Source: Photobacterium jeanii (lineage in GTDB: Bacteria; Pseudomonadota; Gammaproteobacteria; Enterobacterales; Vibrionaceae). Taken from it: a stretch of DNA of 64,000 nt. The notes beneath the pieces were generated by a model. That model saw nothing but the letters and a program-made list of their open reading frames with translations. It was not told where the DNA came from and did no database searches. Position numbers and translations under genes: made by a program. The stretch spans positions 1 to 64,000 of the forward strand of contig NZ_LVHF01000029.1 of the NCBI RefSeq assembly GCF_001650345.1. The letters run 5' to 3'. Shown here piece by piece: positions 1-7,005 of the stretch. Each line of letters starts with the position of its first letter. Position 1 is the first letter of the stretch.

Positions 1-57
1 TGGGTTATTTAAAATATGCTCTTTATTAAAAGCATAAAGCTGAACACCTAGGTACAC
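1..57 (-). CDS. Start of a further integron cassette gene (partial)
   Basis: A GTG codon at 57-55 opens a frame of 19 codons that runs without a stop off the left edge. An AAGGAG ribosome binding site at 64-69 lies six bases upstream, and the frame begins just past an attC site, where a cassette gene is expected. The visible residues (YLGVQLYAFNKEHILNNP after the start) are too few to assign a family. The two nearby ATG codons lead to immediate stops, so GTG is the best start. Confidence 0.45.
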   Translation of the reverse strand, partial: MYLGVQLYAFNKEHILNNP

Positions 58-70
58 TACGCTCTCCTTC

Positions 71-175
71 GCATAACGCCGAACATAAGGTGCGCCACGA
101 TAAACTCGCCAAGTGCACCGGACTTCGCACCAAAACTGCCGAGTGTGACGCGTCACCTTGATGTTTTTGTTAGCA
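71..175 (-). repeat. attC: attC site, Vibrio-repeat type, about 105 bp
   Basis: Read on the minus strand, the site opens with GCTAACAAAAA directly after the stop of the TIR-like gene and closes with GGCGTTATGC. The GTTATGC end is a core recombination heptamer of the kind found in Vibrio cholerae repeats. Length and position, abutting one stop codon and preceding the next gene's ribosome binding site, fit a cassette attC. The intervening sequence should fold as an imperfect hairpin; I did not compute the fold. Confidence 0.75.
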
Positions 176-177
176 AT

Positions 178-906
178 TTACTCACGGTTCAGCTTCGCAT
201 ATTTGGTGACAAGCCACTTAACACCTTCAACGTCAAAATTAACTTGTACTCTCGATGAAGCCCCCTTACCCTCGAATTTTATCACTTGCCCCGCACCAAA
301 CTTAGGATGAACAACTCGTTCCCCTGGTGAAAATACAGATTCTGATTTAGAGACTTGGGGTTCCTCTTTGTAGACTTCCGAATACGAGTCAATAATTAGT
401 TCGCTGACATGATTTTCTAATATTGAAAGCCTGTCTGCTAGCGTAGCTTCTTCTTTTGTCGCTGGAGGCTCATACTCCCGAAACGTATGAGGGATAGCTT
501 CTGTCGGTGAAGATAAAGTTTCTTGAATTGCGCTTGAGATGTTTGCCTTTAATGTAGCCCCCCAATCAGGGTCGTTTTTATCGTATATAAGAACGCGCAA
601 TGGACGCAAATCGAATGGGACATCTTCTATATTTGAAGCAATTAGGATTGCTGGTTTTTTAAGAGCATGAGCTAAACCCAGCTCATAATATACGTTTGGA
701 TTTTTTCCTGTTAGTTCTGCTATGACCAAAGAGGACTCTTTTATGGAATTCCATATGTCATCCATAATATGAGTAGATCTAAATAAGCTATCACCTCGCA
801 CAGCATATAAATCATTTTTATCAATAGCTGGTTTGATTATTCTCTTGTAATAAGTCTCAAACGGTTCTGCAAACGGCATGATTACAAAACAAGATTGTTT
901 ATCCAT
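178..906 (-). CDS. TIR-like / deoxyribosyltransferase-fold protein fused to a UvrD C-terminal domain
   Basis: A cassette gene of 242 residues. Residues 5-130 look like the Rossmann-type fold shared by TIR-like and nucleoside 2-deoxyribosyltransferase-like effectors: a CFVIMPF first strand, an FRSTHIMDDIW segment, and NPNVYYELGLAHAL with Glu75 as the likely catalytic acid. Residues 152-178 are charged and helical. Residues 192-240 (FSPGERVVHPKFGAG, then EGVKWLVTKYAKL) closely resemble the C-terminal Tudor-like domain of UvrD/PcrA helicases, which binds RNA polymerase. There is no helicase core. By analogy with anti-phage TIR proteins it may be an NAD- or nucleotide-cleaving effector docked on RNA polymerase; that role is inference. 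The gene lies between two attC sites, so it is mobile. Confidence 0.7.
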   Translation of the reverse strand: MDKQSCFVIMPFAEPFETYYKRIIKPAIDKNDLYAVRGDSLFRSTHIMDDIWNSIKESSLVIAELTGKNPNVYYELGLAHALKKPAILIASNIEDVPFDLRPLRVLIYDKNDPDWGATLKANISSAIQETLSSPTEAIPHTFREYEPPATKEEATLADRLSILENHVSELIIDSYSEVYKEEPQVSKSESVFSPGERVVHPKFGAGQVIKFEGKGASSRVQVNFDVEGVKWLVTKYAKLNRE

Positions 907-927
907 ACTTGATTATTTCCTCTAATT

Positions 928-1054
928 GCTAACGACCTGCCATAAAACGCCAGCAACACATTACTACAATCTTTAGTTGACCACCGCAAACACTAAAGCC
1001 AATTCAGATCTAAAATGTCGAGTGTTGATGGTCGTTTTGATGGCTTTGTTATGT
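928..1054 (-). repeat. attC: attC site, Vibrio-repeat type, about 127 bp
   Basis: On the minus strand the site opens with ACATAACAAAGCC just after the stop of the RraB-like gene and ends with GTCGTTAGC at 928-933. The two core heptamers (ACATAAC and a GTTAGC-type end) face each other about 120 bp apart, the length typical of Vibrio cholerae repeats. It marks the boundary between the RraB-like and TIR-like cassettes. Confidence 0.75.
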
Positions 1055-1055
1055 T

Positions 1056-1391
1056 TTAATTCAGGGTGTACGGGTCAATAAACACACCCCACGCTTCGCA
1101 AACACCATCGAATTCTTGAGCTAAGTCAGATGCCTTAGCTTGAGTATTGATCACTAATTCGTAGGAAAGAATGTCACTGATGGTAAATAAGACATATCCC
1201 AAACAGTCATCTTCCGGTTGATAAAATTCTAGAGCACCAAACTCACTCTGAAGAGCATAAATAGCCTTATCAGGTGGTGGCCAAGAATTAAAATCAACCA
1301 TAAATTCAATTGTTGTTGGCAGTGAAAATTCGAAACCGTCTTGATAGAGTCGATTTAAAACCTCTCCATCTGAATCATGAGGAAATTTCAT
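1056..1391 (-). CDS. RraB-like ribonuclease E inhibitor domain protein (integron cassette)
   Basis: A single-domain protein of 111 residues. Its opening, FPHDSDGEVLNRLYQDGFEFS followed by a predicted strand IEFMVDFNS, matches the RraB fold (D-x-D-G-x-x-L-x-x-L then G-F-x-F). The C-terminal half ends in EFDGVCEAWGVFI, close to the family's usual G-x-x-D-G-W-G ending. RraB proteins bind RNase E and change its cleavage of a subset of mRNAs. The chromosomal rraB of Vibrio is expected elsewhere, so this would be an extra, mobile copy. No signal peptide is present, so it is cytoplasmic. Family assignment is fairly secure; activity on RNase E is inferred. Confidence 0.65.
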   Translation of the reverse strand: MKFPHDSDGEVLNRLYQDGFEFSLPTTIEFMVDFNSWPPPDKAIYALQSEFGALEFYQPEDDCLGYVLFTISDILSYELVINTQAKASDLAQEFDGVCEAWGVFIDPYTLN

Positions 1392-1421
1392 ATTTACCTT
1401 TTAAAAATAATGCCTATTGGT

Positions 1422-1492
1422 ACCCAACATTAAACCAGAAGAGTACTAGATGCGGATGGTTCTGTATCGAGAAATAAATAGCCCCGGTTAAC
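1422..1492 (-). repeat. attC: Short putative attC site, about 71 bp
   Basis: On the minus strand a GTTAACC motif follows the stop of the TolA-like gene after two bases, and a GTTGGGT heptamer (matching GTTRRRY) closes the element at 1422-1428, just before the next cassette gene. It is much shorter than the other two attC sites and does not share their flanks, so it is either an attC of another lineage (about 60-70 bp types exist) or a decayed one. Position is the main support. Confidence 0.5.
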
Positions 1493-1494
1493 AA

Positions 1495-1848
1495 TTACAG
1501 AGGTGTTACTGTTAATTTTATTTTCTTTACTTTACTATATTCACTTTCAGAAAGGTTCAATAACTCTTCATACGGAAAGGTTGCAGATACAGCCTTGATA
1601 ATTGCATTCTCAAACTCTATGCCGCCATCATTTTCTACAACTTCAACATTTTCAAGGGCGCTTTTACTATCTAAAGACAGCTCAACCACGGCCCTCTTAC
1701 CAGCAAAATTCTTATCAATCAGAAGGTTATTCTGAATTCTATTAGTAATCCCTACCGCACAGCTATGTAGCGTTGTACATTCTTCATGTTTAGACGAACA
1801 GCCAGATACTAATAACACTATAAATACAGTAAACCAAAAAATTCTCAT
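1495..1848 (-). CDS. Lipoprotein with a TolA C-terminal-like domain (first integron cassette)
   Basis: A 117-residue predicted lipoprotein: a hydrophobic signal with lipobox LVSGC (Cys17), then residues 29-117 resembling the periplasmic C-terminal domain of TolA. Shared features are CAVGITNRIQNN, a FAGK turn, a beta strand AVVELSLD, a GG...A helix, and an EYSKVKKIKLTVTP ending much like vibrio TolA. It has none of TolA's membrane anchor or long helical domain. TolA-III binds TolB and is the receptor for filamentous phage pIII and group A colicins, so a lipid-anchored copy might act as a decoy or modulate the Tol-Pal system; that is inference. As the cassette nearest intI it should be the best expressed. 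Confidence 0.6.
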   Translation of the reverse strand: MRIFWFTVFIVLLVSGCSSKHEECTTLHSCAVGITNRIQNNLLIDKNFAGKRAVVELSLDSKSALENVEVVENDGGIEFENAIIKAVSATFPYEELLNLSESEYSKVKKIKLTVTPL

Positions 1849-1862
1849 AACCTACCTCTGAA

Positions 1863-1954
1863 ACATAACAGCTTCTTCTACGCATAAGGGACATACTATT
1901 CCCCCATTTCAGGTTGATATACGCACAAGAAGATATACGCCTCTGTTGCGTGTA
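1863..1954. other. attI: Probable attI integration site with direct repeats
   Basis: The intI-proximal cassette boundary is a core site reading GTTATGT on the minus strand (1863-1869). Beyond it, toward intI, the nonamer GATATACGC occurs twice in direct orientation at 1916-1924 and 1932-1940, and an inverted near-copy (GCGTGTATC) lies at 1946-1954. Direct repeats that bind the integrase flank the core in class 1 attI, so this arrangement fits an attI. The exact borders are not defined by the sequence. Confidence 0.5.
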
Positions 1955-2067
1955 TCCTGATTTCTGTAATTACTAGTTCTCTTTATTACTTATTAAATCA
2001 AGTGAAGTTCACCTTTTCAAAAAGTAACTTTCTGTTTTCTTGCTCTCTCACTGTGCTCTGCCATCAT

Positions 2068-2086
2068 AACTGTATATTTAACAGTT
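2068..2086 (+). promoter_or_regulatory. LexA-box-like palindrome upstream of intI
   Basis: AACTGTATATTTAACAGTT lies 11 bases before the preferred intI start. It has the CTG and CAG arms of a gammaproteobacterial SOS box (CTG-N10-CAG), but I count nine bases between them instead of ten. LexA control of intI is well established in Vibrio and in mobile integrons. Here the site either binds weakly or has lost control. Confidence 0.5.
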
Positions 2087-2097
2087 ATTGGACAGCT

Positions 2098-3087
2098 ATG
2101 GACATTCCACAACCCGTTAAGCAAGGTCAATCCAAGTTTATGAACCGATACCAGCGTTTTATCCGTGGTAAAGGTTTAGCTTACAGCACCGAGAAAACTT
2201 ACCTTTATTGGTGTAAGTGCTTTTTACGCTTTAAATGCTATAAAAGTGAAGAGGAGATTCAGGCTGAAGATATTGCCTCATACCTTGAGTATTTAGTAAT
2301 AAATAGAAATGTTTCACCAAACACACAGAAAACAGCACTTAATGCTCTCGTTTTTCTTTGCCGAGAGTTCTTAAAACAAGAAACCAAACACTTCAAGTTC
2401 AGTAAATCCAAAAAACAAACTCGCATACCCGTTGTCTTTACTCACCAAGAGGCATCAATGGTGATAAACCAGTTAGATAATCCGTATAAGTTGATAGCTC
2501 AAATAATGTACGGTAGCGGATTGCGTTTAAATGAAGTATTAAGGCTTAGGCTCAATGATATTGACCTTGGGAAAAATACCATCACAGTTCGTAGTGGTAA
2601 GGGTAATAAAGATAGGCAAACCCTACTCGCAAAAATAATAAAACCGTATTTAACCGCGCAAATGAATCACGTCAGTAACCTACACAAGTTTGATCTCAGT
2701 AATAACCTTGGCTTTGTTTATATGCCCTATGCACTTGGTCGTAAATACCCAAACCATGCTCGTTCAATCGGGTGGCAATATCTTTTCCCTGCCCAACAGT
2801 TGAGCACAGATCCACGAACGGGTGAACGCATGCGACACCATATAATGGACAGAACAGTTCAGCGACAAATAAAACTCGCAATCAATGCGACAAAAATCAT
2901 GAAGAAAGCAAGCAGTCACACCTTTCGGCACAGTTTTGCAACTCGCTTACTTGAACAAGAGACTGATATCCGAAACATTCAAGAATTACTTGGCCACTCA
3001 GATGTCAAAACAACACAAATTTATACCCATGTTGCAGGTCTACACCATACAGGAGCTATCAGCCCTATTGACTCGCTCACCAACTAA
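2098..3087 (+). CDS. intI: Chromosomal integron integrase IntI
   Basis: A site-specific tyrosine recombinase of 329 residues that inserts and excises cassettes between attI and attC. Catalytic residues visible from this start are Arg143 (GSGLRLNE), His274 and Arg277 ([11 protein letters not shown]), His300 ([11 protein letters not shown]) and the nucleophile Tyr309 (QIYTH), with Lys168 in the beta-hairpin. The segment about 205-250 ([11 protein letters not shown] to RMRHHI) is the extra helix region specific to IntI that binds flipped-out bases of folded attC. It diverges from V. cholerae IntIA but is full length and intact. The frame stays open to 2002, which would add 32 residues; ATG at 2098 fits family length best. 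intI faces away from its cassettes, as usual. Confidence 0.9.
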   Translation: MDIPQPVKQGQSKFMNRYQRFIRGKGLAYSTEKTYLYWCKCFLRFKCYKSEEEIQAEDIASYLEYLVINRNVSPNTQKTALNALVFLCREFLKQETKHFKFSKSKKQTRIPVVFTHQEASMVINQLDNPYKLIAQIMYGSGLRLNEVLRLRLNDIDLGKNTITVRSGKGNKDRQTLLAKIIKPYLTAQMNHVSNLHKFDLSNNLGFVYMPYALGRKYPNHARSIGWQYLFPAQQLSTDPRTGERMRHHIMDRTVQRQIKLAINATKIMKKASSHTFRHSFATRLLEQETDIRNIQELLGHSDVKTTQIYTHVAGLHHTGAISPIDSLTN

Positions 3088-3378
3088 CTTGCACGCTACC
3101 GCACGCCATTTAAGACGTAGTTTCAATGCATTAGCATGCATGTATAATTTTCTGGTCATTTTACAGATAAATAAATGCGGGAATAGCAAAATATTGAACC
3201 AAACTCGAATTTTTACCATTTATGTGATTTACGGTAAGAATCTGAATTACAAAGAATAAATATATTATCCATCATTTTACAAAAACATAATAAATTTCAA
3301 TTAAATATGAAACTGTTCCTCTTGGGGTGAACATTATTCAAGCAGGCGTGCCAACAAAAGTGAGCATTGGTAGATAAA

Positions 3379-3428
3379 AGAGGTAGAGGTAGAGGTAGAG
3401 GTAGAGGTAGAGGTAGAGGTAGAGGTAG
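3379..3428. repeat. Hexanucleotide microsatellite (AGAGGT)8
   Basis: Eight perfect head-to-tail copies of AGAGGT run from 3379 to 3426, plus a partial AG. The repeat lies between intI and the terminator of the metal uptake operon, outside any supported gene. A perfect array of this length can change copy number by slippage. Confidence 0.95.
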
Positions 3429-3451
3429 AAAATTAAAGAATAAGAAACAAA

Positions 3452-3479
3452 AAGCCCAGTAAGATCCCTCACTGAGCTT
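3452..3479 (-). terminator. Intrinsic terminator of the metal ABC operon
   Basis: On the minus strand, AAGCTCAGT pairs with ACTGGGCTT around a ten-base loop and is followed by TTTTTG. It sits about 50 bp past the stop of the last gene. Confidence 0.75.
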
Positions 3480-3532
3480 AATAAGTTGCAGATTGTGGTT
3501 TAAGTTCAGACAGGTAAAGTCTGGTTATCGAC

Positions 3533-4432
3533 TCACAAAGCTAACTGCCAGCGTTTAAGCGGCTGCGCTTGATCAATCCCAGCTCTACCCCAGCGATCAA
3601 CGCTATCAATAACCAAGACTTTTTCAGGATTCGGAACTAACGCTTTCAAGTTTGCGCTCATTTTACGTGAAGTTAAAACCCACACACTATCATCTTCTGT
3701 TAGCATTGATTTCAGGTTTGCCTTATCTTCTTCAGTCCATTCAAGCTCTGGTTTTGTTAAACGCTCAACCACAAACAGCTGATTACCAGAAGCAAAATCT
3801 TCTAGCTCAGAAGAAAGTAAAATCACTGAGTCAACTTCAGCATCCATAAGTTGCTGTTGCTGCTTATTGATAAGTTGGCGAACGGCAATCATCAACGACT
3901 GTTGGTTTTTCTCAATTTTGTCTGCTTGTTCAGGCCAAACTTTTTGCAGATCAGTACTCACAATTGCAGCCATGCGAGTCAAGTTAGCTGGGTTTAACCA
4001 TGCAAATGGAGAAATTGAACCGTCATCCAAACGCAATGCCGCTACCCCAGTCGCGCGAGGTGAAATAGACTGAGTTGCGTCAACTTCAATAATACCGATG
4101 TTACCTTGGCGAGCATGAACATAAAGCGGTTCGCTTGGCCATACCGCACCGATAGTTACTGCAACTTTTGCCTCTTTTGCTGCCTTTGTTACAACTTCAC
4201 TACCTTGACCATTAAACCAATTTGGCATGCGTGTTACACCGTAGCGTTTTGGCGGCAAGTATGAAACGTCAAGCTCAGTGCCTTTAGTTAGCTCAGATGC
4301 CAGCATATAAGTAACAGGCGTCGCAGTAAGAATATCTTCGGCATGAGCAAAGCTACTCACAACAGATAGCGACAACGCTGCCGCTGTTACTGCAAGTTTT
4401 TTAGATGATGACAATTTAAATAAACGACTCAC
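3533..4432 (-). CDS. Degenerate ZnuA-like periplasmic binding protein
   Basis: A 299-residue exported protein (signal through about residue 31, ending FAHA) with the layout of cluster A-I metal-binding proteins such as ZnuA. The positions that normally carry metal-ligand histidines do not: the loop reads YGVTRMPNW where ZnuA has an N-P-H-x-Y type motif, and the second reads SPFAWLNPANL instead of a D-P-H-x-W type motif. It is the last gene of the transporter operon, three bases past the permease. It may be a paralogue that binds something else or helps the true binding protein encoded at 6057-6968. The family link rests on overall layout and context, so substrate is open. Confidence 0.6.
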   Translation of the reverse strand: MSRLFKLSSSKKLAVTAAALSLSVVSSFAHAEDILTATPVTYMLASELTKGTELDVSYLPPKRYGVTRMPNWFNGQGSEVVTKAAKEAKVAVTIGAVWPSEPLYVHARQGNIGIIEVDATQSISPRATGVAALRLDDGSISPFAWLNPANLTRMAAIVSTDLQKVWPEQADKIEKNQQSLMIAVRQLINKQQQQLMDAEVDSVILLSSELEDFASGNQLFVVERLTKPELEWTEEDKANLKSMLTEDDSVWVLTSRKMSANLKALVPNPEKVLVIDSVDRWGRAGIDQAQPLKRWQLAL

Positions 4433-4435
4433 AAA

Positions 4436-5314
4436 TTACCCCTTCCGTACAATGCGGTAGCAAGTTGCAATTAAAAAGAAAATAGCTGAAACAATAATAA
4501 TCGCCGCACCTGATGGTACTGGGAGTTTTAATTCCATCGGCAAAATCGTACCGACCAAACAACTTACCGTTGCCAGCACCGCAGAAAGAACTACAAAACT
4601 ACCCATTGATTTAGTCAATAAACGGGCTGTTGCGCCAGGGATCAACAACAGAGCACCAACTAAAACTGCGCCAATAATTTTCACTGATGCAATGGTGACT
4701 AGCGTGATCATCATTACGAATAAGTAATCGTAAAAATTAGTTGCGTAACCACGCACACGGGCGATATCAGGGCTAATACAAGTTAACAAAATGCGGTTAA
4801 AGGTCGGTATTAACACCAAGATAATCAACAAACAACTCACCGCAAGTAATAACAAATCGCTATCTGTCACTGTTAAGATCGAGCCAAACAGGACATTTTC
4901 TAGCAAGTGAACATTGATCTTACGTGCCACGTACATCAGCATTGCAGCACCAACAGCTAATGCCAGTGCCAAGAACACTCCAACTAACGTATCGTAAGGC
5001 ACGTTAGTGCGGTTACGAACAAAGTGAAGTAACAACGCAAAGATCATGCAGAAGCTAAACAGACCAATAATTGGATTATCAGGCGGCTCGCCAAGTAATA
5101 CACCGAGTGCAATACCGGTAAGTGCTGCGTGACCTACCGCTTCAGAAAAGAAAGCCAGACGTTTTGCGATAACAAGCGTTCCCAAACCACCAAGCAAAGG
5201 CCCCACCATTAAAGCAGCGACTACGGCATTAACCAAAAATGCATAAGAAAAGCTTTCACTCAACATTCCGGCGTCTACGCCAGCTTGTGCCCATAAACGT
5301 ACAGAATCCATCAT
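4436..5314 (-). CDS. Metal ABC transporter permease (ZnuB/MntB family)
   Basis: A 292-residue polytopic membrane protein with about eight or nine hydrophobic segments, typical of ABC-3 permeases for Zn2+, Mn2+ or Fe2+. Family hallmarks include GPLLGGLGTLVIAKRLAFFSEA near residue 40 and VKIIGAVLVGALLLIPGATA near residue 215. The start overlaps the end of the ATPase gene by four bases, indicating translational coupling. It forms the membrane channel of the transporter encoded by 3533-6968. The metal cannot be read from the permease. Confidence 0.88.
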   Translation of the reverse strand: MMDSVRLWAQAGVDAGMLSESFSYAFLVNAVVAALMVGPLLGGLGTLVIAKRLAFFSEAVGHAALTGIALGVLLGEPPDNPIIGLFSFCMIFALLLHFVRNRTNVPYDTLVGVFLALALAVGAAMLMYVARKINVHLLENVLFGSILTVTDSDLLLLAVSCLLIILVLIPTFNRILLTCISPDIARVRGYATNFYDYLFVMMITLVTIASVKIIGAVLVGALLLIPGATARLLTKSMGSFVVLSAVLATVSCLVGTILPMELKLPVPSGAAIIIVSAIFFLIATCYRIVRKG

Positions 5315-6054
5315 GCTGCACGCTCCTTAGCATTCATTTCTTTTGTATCTGGTGTCGCACTGTAATGATTGAACAAACGTTCAATCTTCTCTGGAACTAA
5401 CACCTCAGCTACGCTGCCACTATCAATAACACTGCGGTTAACAACATGTACATGGCCATTCAAACGACGAACGGCAGTGACATCATGGTGCACAGCTAAG
5501 ATTGTCTTATCTTCTGCGACCAACTCATGCATCAACGACTCAAGATAACGAACGCCTTGCTCATCCATACCTGTTGTGGGTTCATCAAGTACCAATAGAT
5601 CCGGATCATCCAATAGCGCTTGAGAAAACAATACGCGCTGTTGTTCACCACCAGAAAGCTGTCCCATACGACGCGAGGCACGGCTTGCCATGCCCACACG
5701 ATCGAGTTGAGCAAGAGCTTTGGCTTTATTCTTAGCGTTTTGTCTCCAAAACAGCGGGAAACTACTTTGATTAAGTAGAATAAAATCCATCACTGTCAGC
5801 GGCAGGCTTGCTTCAAACATTGCCTTTTGTGGCACATAGCCCAAAACACCTTTTTCTTGCTGCCACTGAATATCGATTTGACCAGTAAATGGCGTTAAGC
5901 CAAGGATGGAACGCAGTAGTGATGTTTTACCACCACCATTGGGTCCCATCACGATATGACACTCCCCCGCTGCGAACTGGTGATTAATGTCATGCAAAAT
6001 GGTGTTATCACCGTATTTCAAGCCAACATTGGCTAATTTGATTGAAGGTCCCAC
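5311..6054 (-). CDS. Metal ABC transporter ATP-binding protein
   Basis: A 247-residue ABC ATPase. Walker A is GPNGGGKTS at about 37-45, the signature LSGGEQQRV is near 133, Walker B plus catalytic Glu is LLVLDEPTTGMD near 155, and the switch His lies in AVHHD. It couples ATP hydrolysis to import through the permease at 4436-5314. It starts two bases after the stop of the binding protein gene at 6057, so all four transporter genes appear to be one transcript. The best family match is ZnuC/MntA-type. Confidence 0.9.
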   Translation of the reverse strand: MGPSIKLANVGLKYGDNTILHDINHQFAAGECHIVMGPNGGGKTSLLRSILGLTPFTGQIDIQWQQEKGVLGYVPQKAMFEASLPLTVMDFILLNQSSFPLFWRQNAKNKAKALAQLDRVGMASRASRRMGQLSGGEQQRVLFSQALLDDPDLLVLDEPTTGMDEQGVRYLESLMHELVAEDKTILAVHHDVTAVRRLNGHVHVVNRSVIDSGSVAEVLVPEKIERLFNHYSATPDTKEMNAKERAA

Positions 6055-6056
6055 AG

Positions 6057-6968
6057 TTAGCTACCTTTTTTCTCTGCAGCAAACTTCATCGCTTCAACAA
6101 GTGTTGCTAGATTTTCGCGGGTTTCGATTTCCACTTTCTCAGCCGTGTAAGGACCATGCGTCATATGTGAAAAGCGATATAGTTGAACGCCCGTTGCTTT
6201 TTCAATGGTATCAACGTAACGGTTTGGCATGTTCAACTCGTAAAAAAGAACATCAATACCAGACTTTTTAATCTTCTCAATGGTTTCTTGCAGTTGGCTG
6301 GCGCTTGGTTCAACACCGTGAGCAGGTTCGATCACAGTCGCAACATCCACACCAAACTCCTGCAGTAAATAACCATAAGCGTTATGGGTTGTAGCTACCG
6401 TCATACCAGCGGTATCTAAATCGCCCAGCATAGTCATGGCTTCATGTTTCATCTTACGGAAAGTTGTCGCGTATTTACGTGCGTTTTTACGGTAGAAGCG
6501 CGCGTTTTCTGGATCAATCTTCGCCATTTCATTGGCGATGGTGTAAACCTTTTGAATCGTGGTCGATAAGCCGACAAATGTATGAGGATTAACAGCCCCA
6601 TCACCCACAGACTGCCCCATTGCAGGTAGTAAAGGCACATCTTTGTTCGCTTCGATCACTTTCAGATCGCTACGATTAGCCGCTTGAATCACTTTCATCG
6701 CAAAGTCATCGTGACCAATACCATTAACCACGATGATGTCCATTTCACGCAGGCGGCGCATGTCATTTGGTTGCGGTTGGTAGTTATGTGGATTAAAGCC
6801 AGCATCAACAAGCGGTAAGATCTCCGCTTTATTGCCAACTACCGCATTCACGTAGCTGTAATAAGGTTGGAGTGTGATGCCAATTTTCAATTTATCAGCG
6901 GCATGGCTGATAGAAGCAAAGAATGAAAGTGCAAGAATAGATGCAATTTTTGCTGTTGTTTTAATCAT
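6057..6968 (-). CDS. Periplasmic metal-binding protein, ZnuA/TroA family
   Basis: A 303-residue exported protein with signal peptide through about residue 23 (ISHA). It has the cluster A-I ligand pattern: His61 in FNPHNYQP, His129 in NPHTFVG and His195 in THNAYGYL. Where Zn- or Mn-binding members have a fourth acidic ligand near the C-terminus, this one shows FSHMTHGPY with two histidines and no obvious Asp. It delivers the metal to the permease and ATPase encoded immediately downstream. Context in a Fur-box-associated region makes iron or manganese as plausible as zinc. Confidence 0.85.
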   Translation of the reverse strand: MIKTTAKIASILALSFFASISHAADKLKIGITLQPYYSYVNAVVGNKAEILPLVDAGFNPHNYQPQPNDMRRLREMDIIVVNGIGHDDFAMKVIQAANRSDLKVIEANKDVPLLPAMGQSVGDGAVNPHTFVGLSTTIQKVYTIANEMAKIDPENARFYRKNARKYATTFRKMKHEAMTMLGDLDTAGMTVATTHNAYGYLLQEFGVDVATVIEPAHGVEPSASQLQETIEKIKKSGIDVLFYELNMPNRYVDTIEKATGVQLYRFSHMTHGPYTAEKVEIETRENLATLVEAMKFAAEKKGS

Positions 6969-7005
6969 AGCGTTACCACTACTGCCCTATAGGCGAAATA
7001 AAAAA

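Larger units (their letters stand above)
3088..3532. other. Gap between intI and the metal uptake operon
   Basis: No convincing gene is present. The stretch is AT-rich and holds the hexanucleotide repeat and the terminator listed separately. Short frames in it lack ribosome binding sites. Confidence 0.6.

Noticed and set aside
1955-2097. A cassette promoter (Pc) reading leftward from intI
   Set aside because: One is expected here, but I found no -35/-10 pair on the minus strand good enough to report.
2936-3259. Plus-strand frame overlapping the end of intI
   Set aside because: It starts inside the catalytic region of intI in another frame, with no ribosome binding site or recognisable product.
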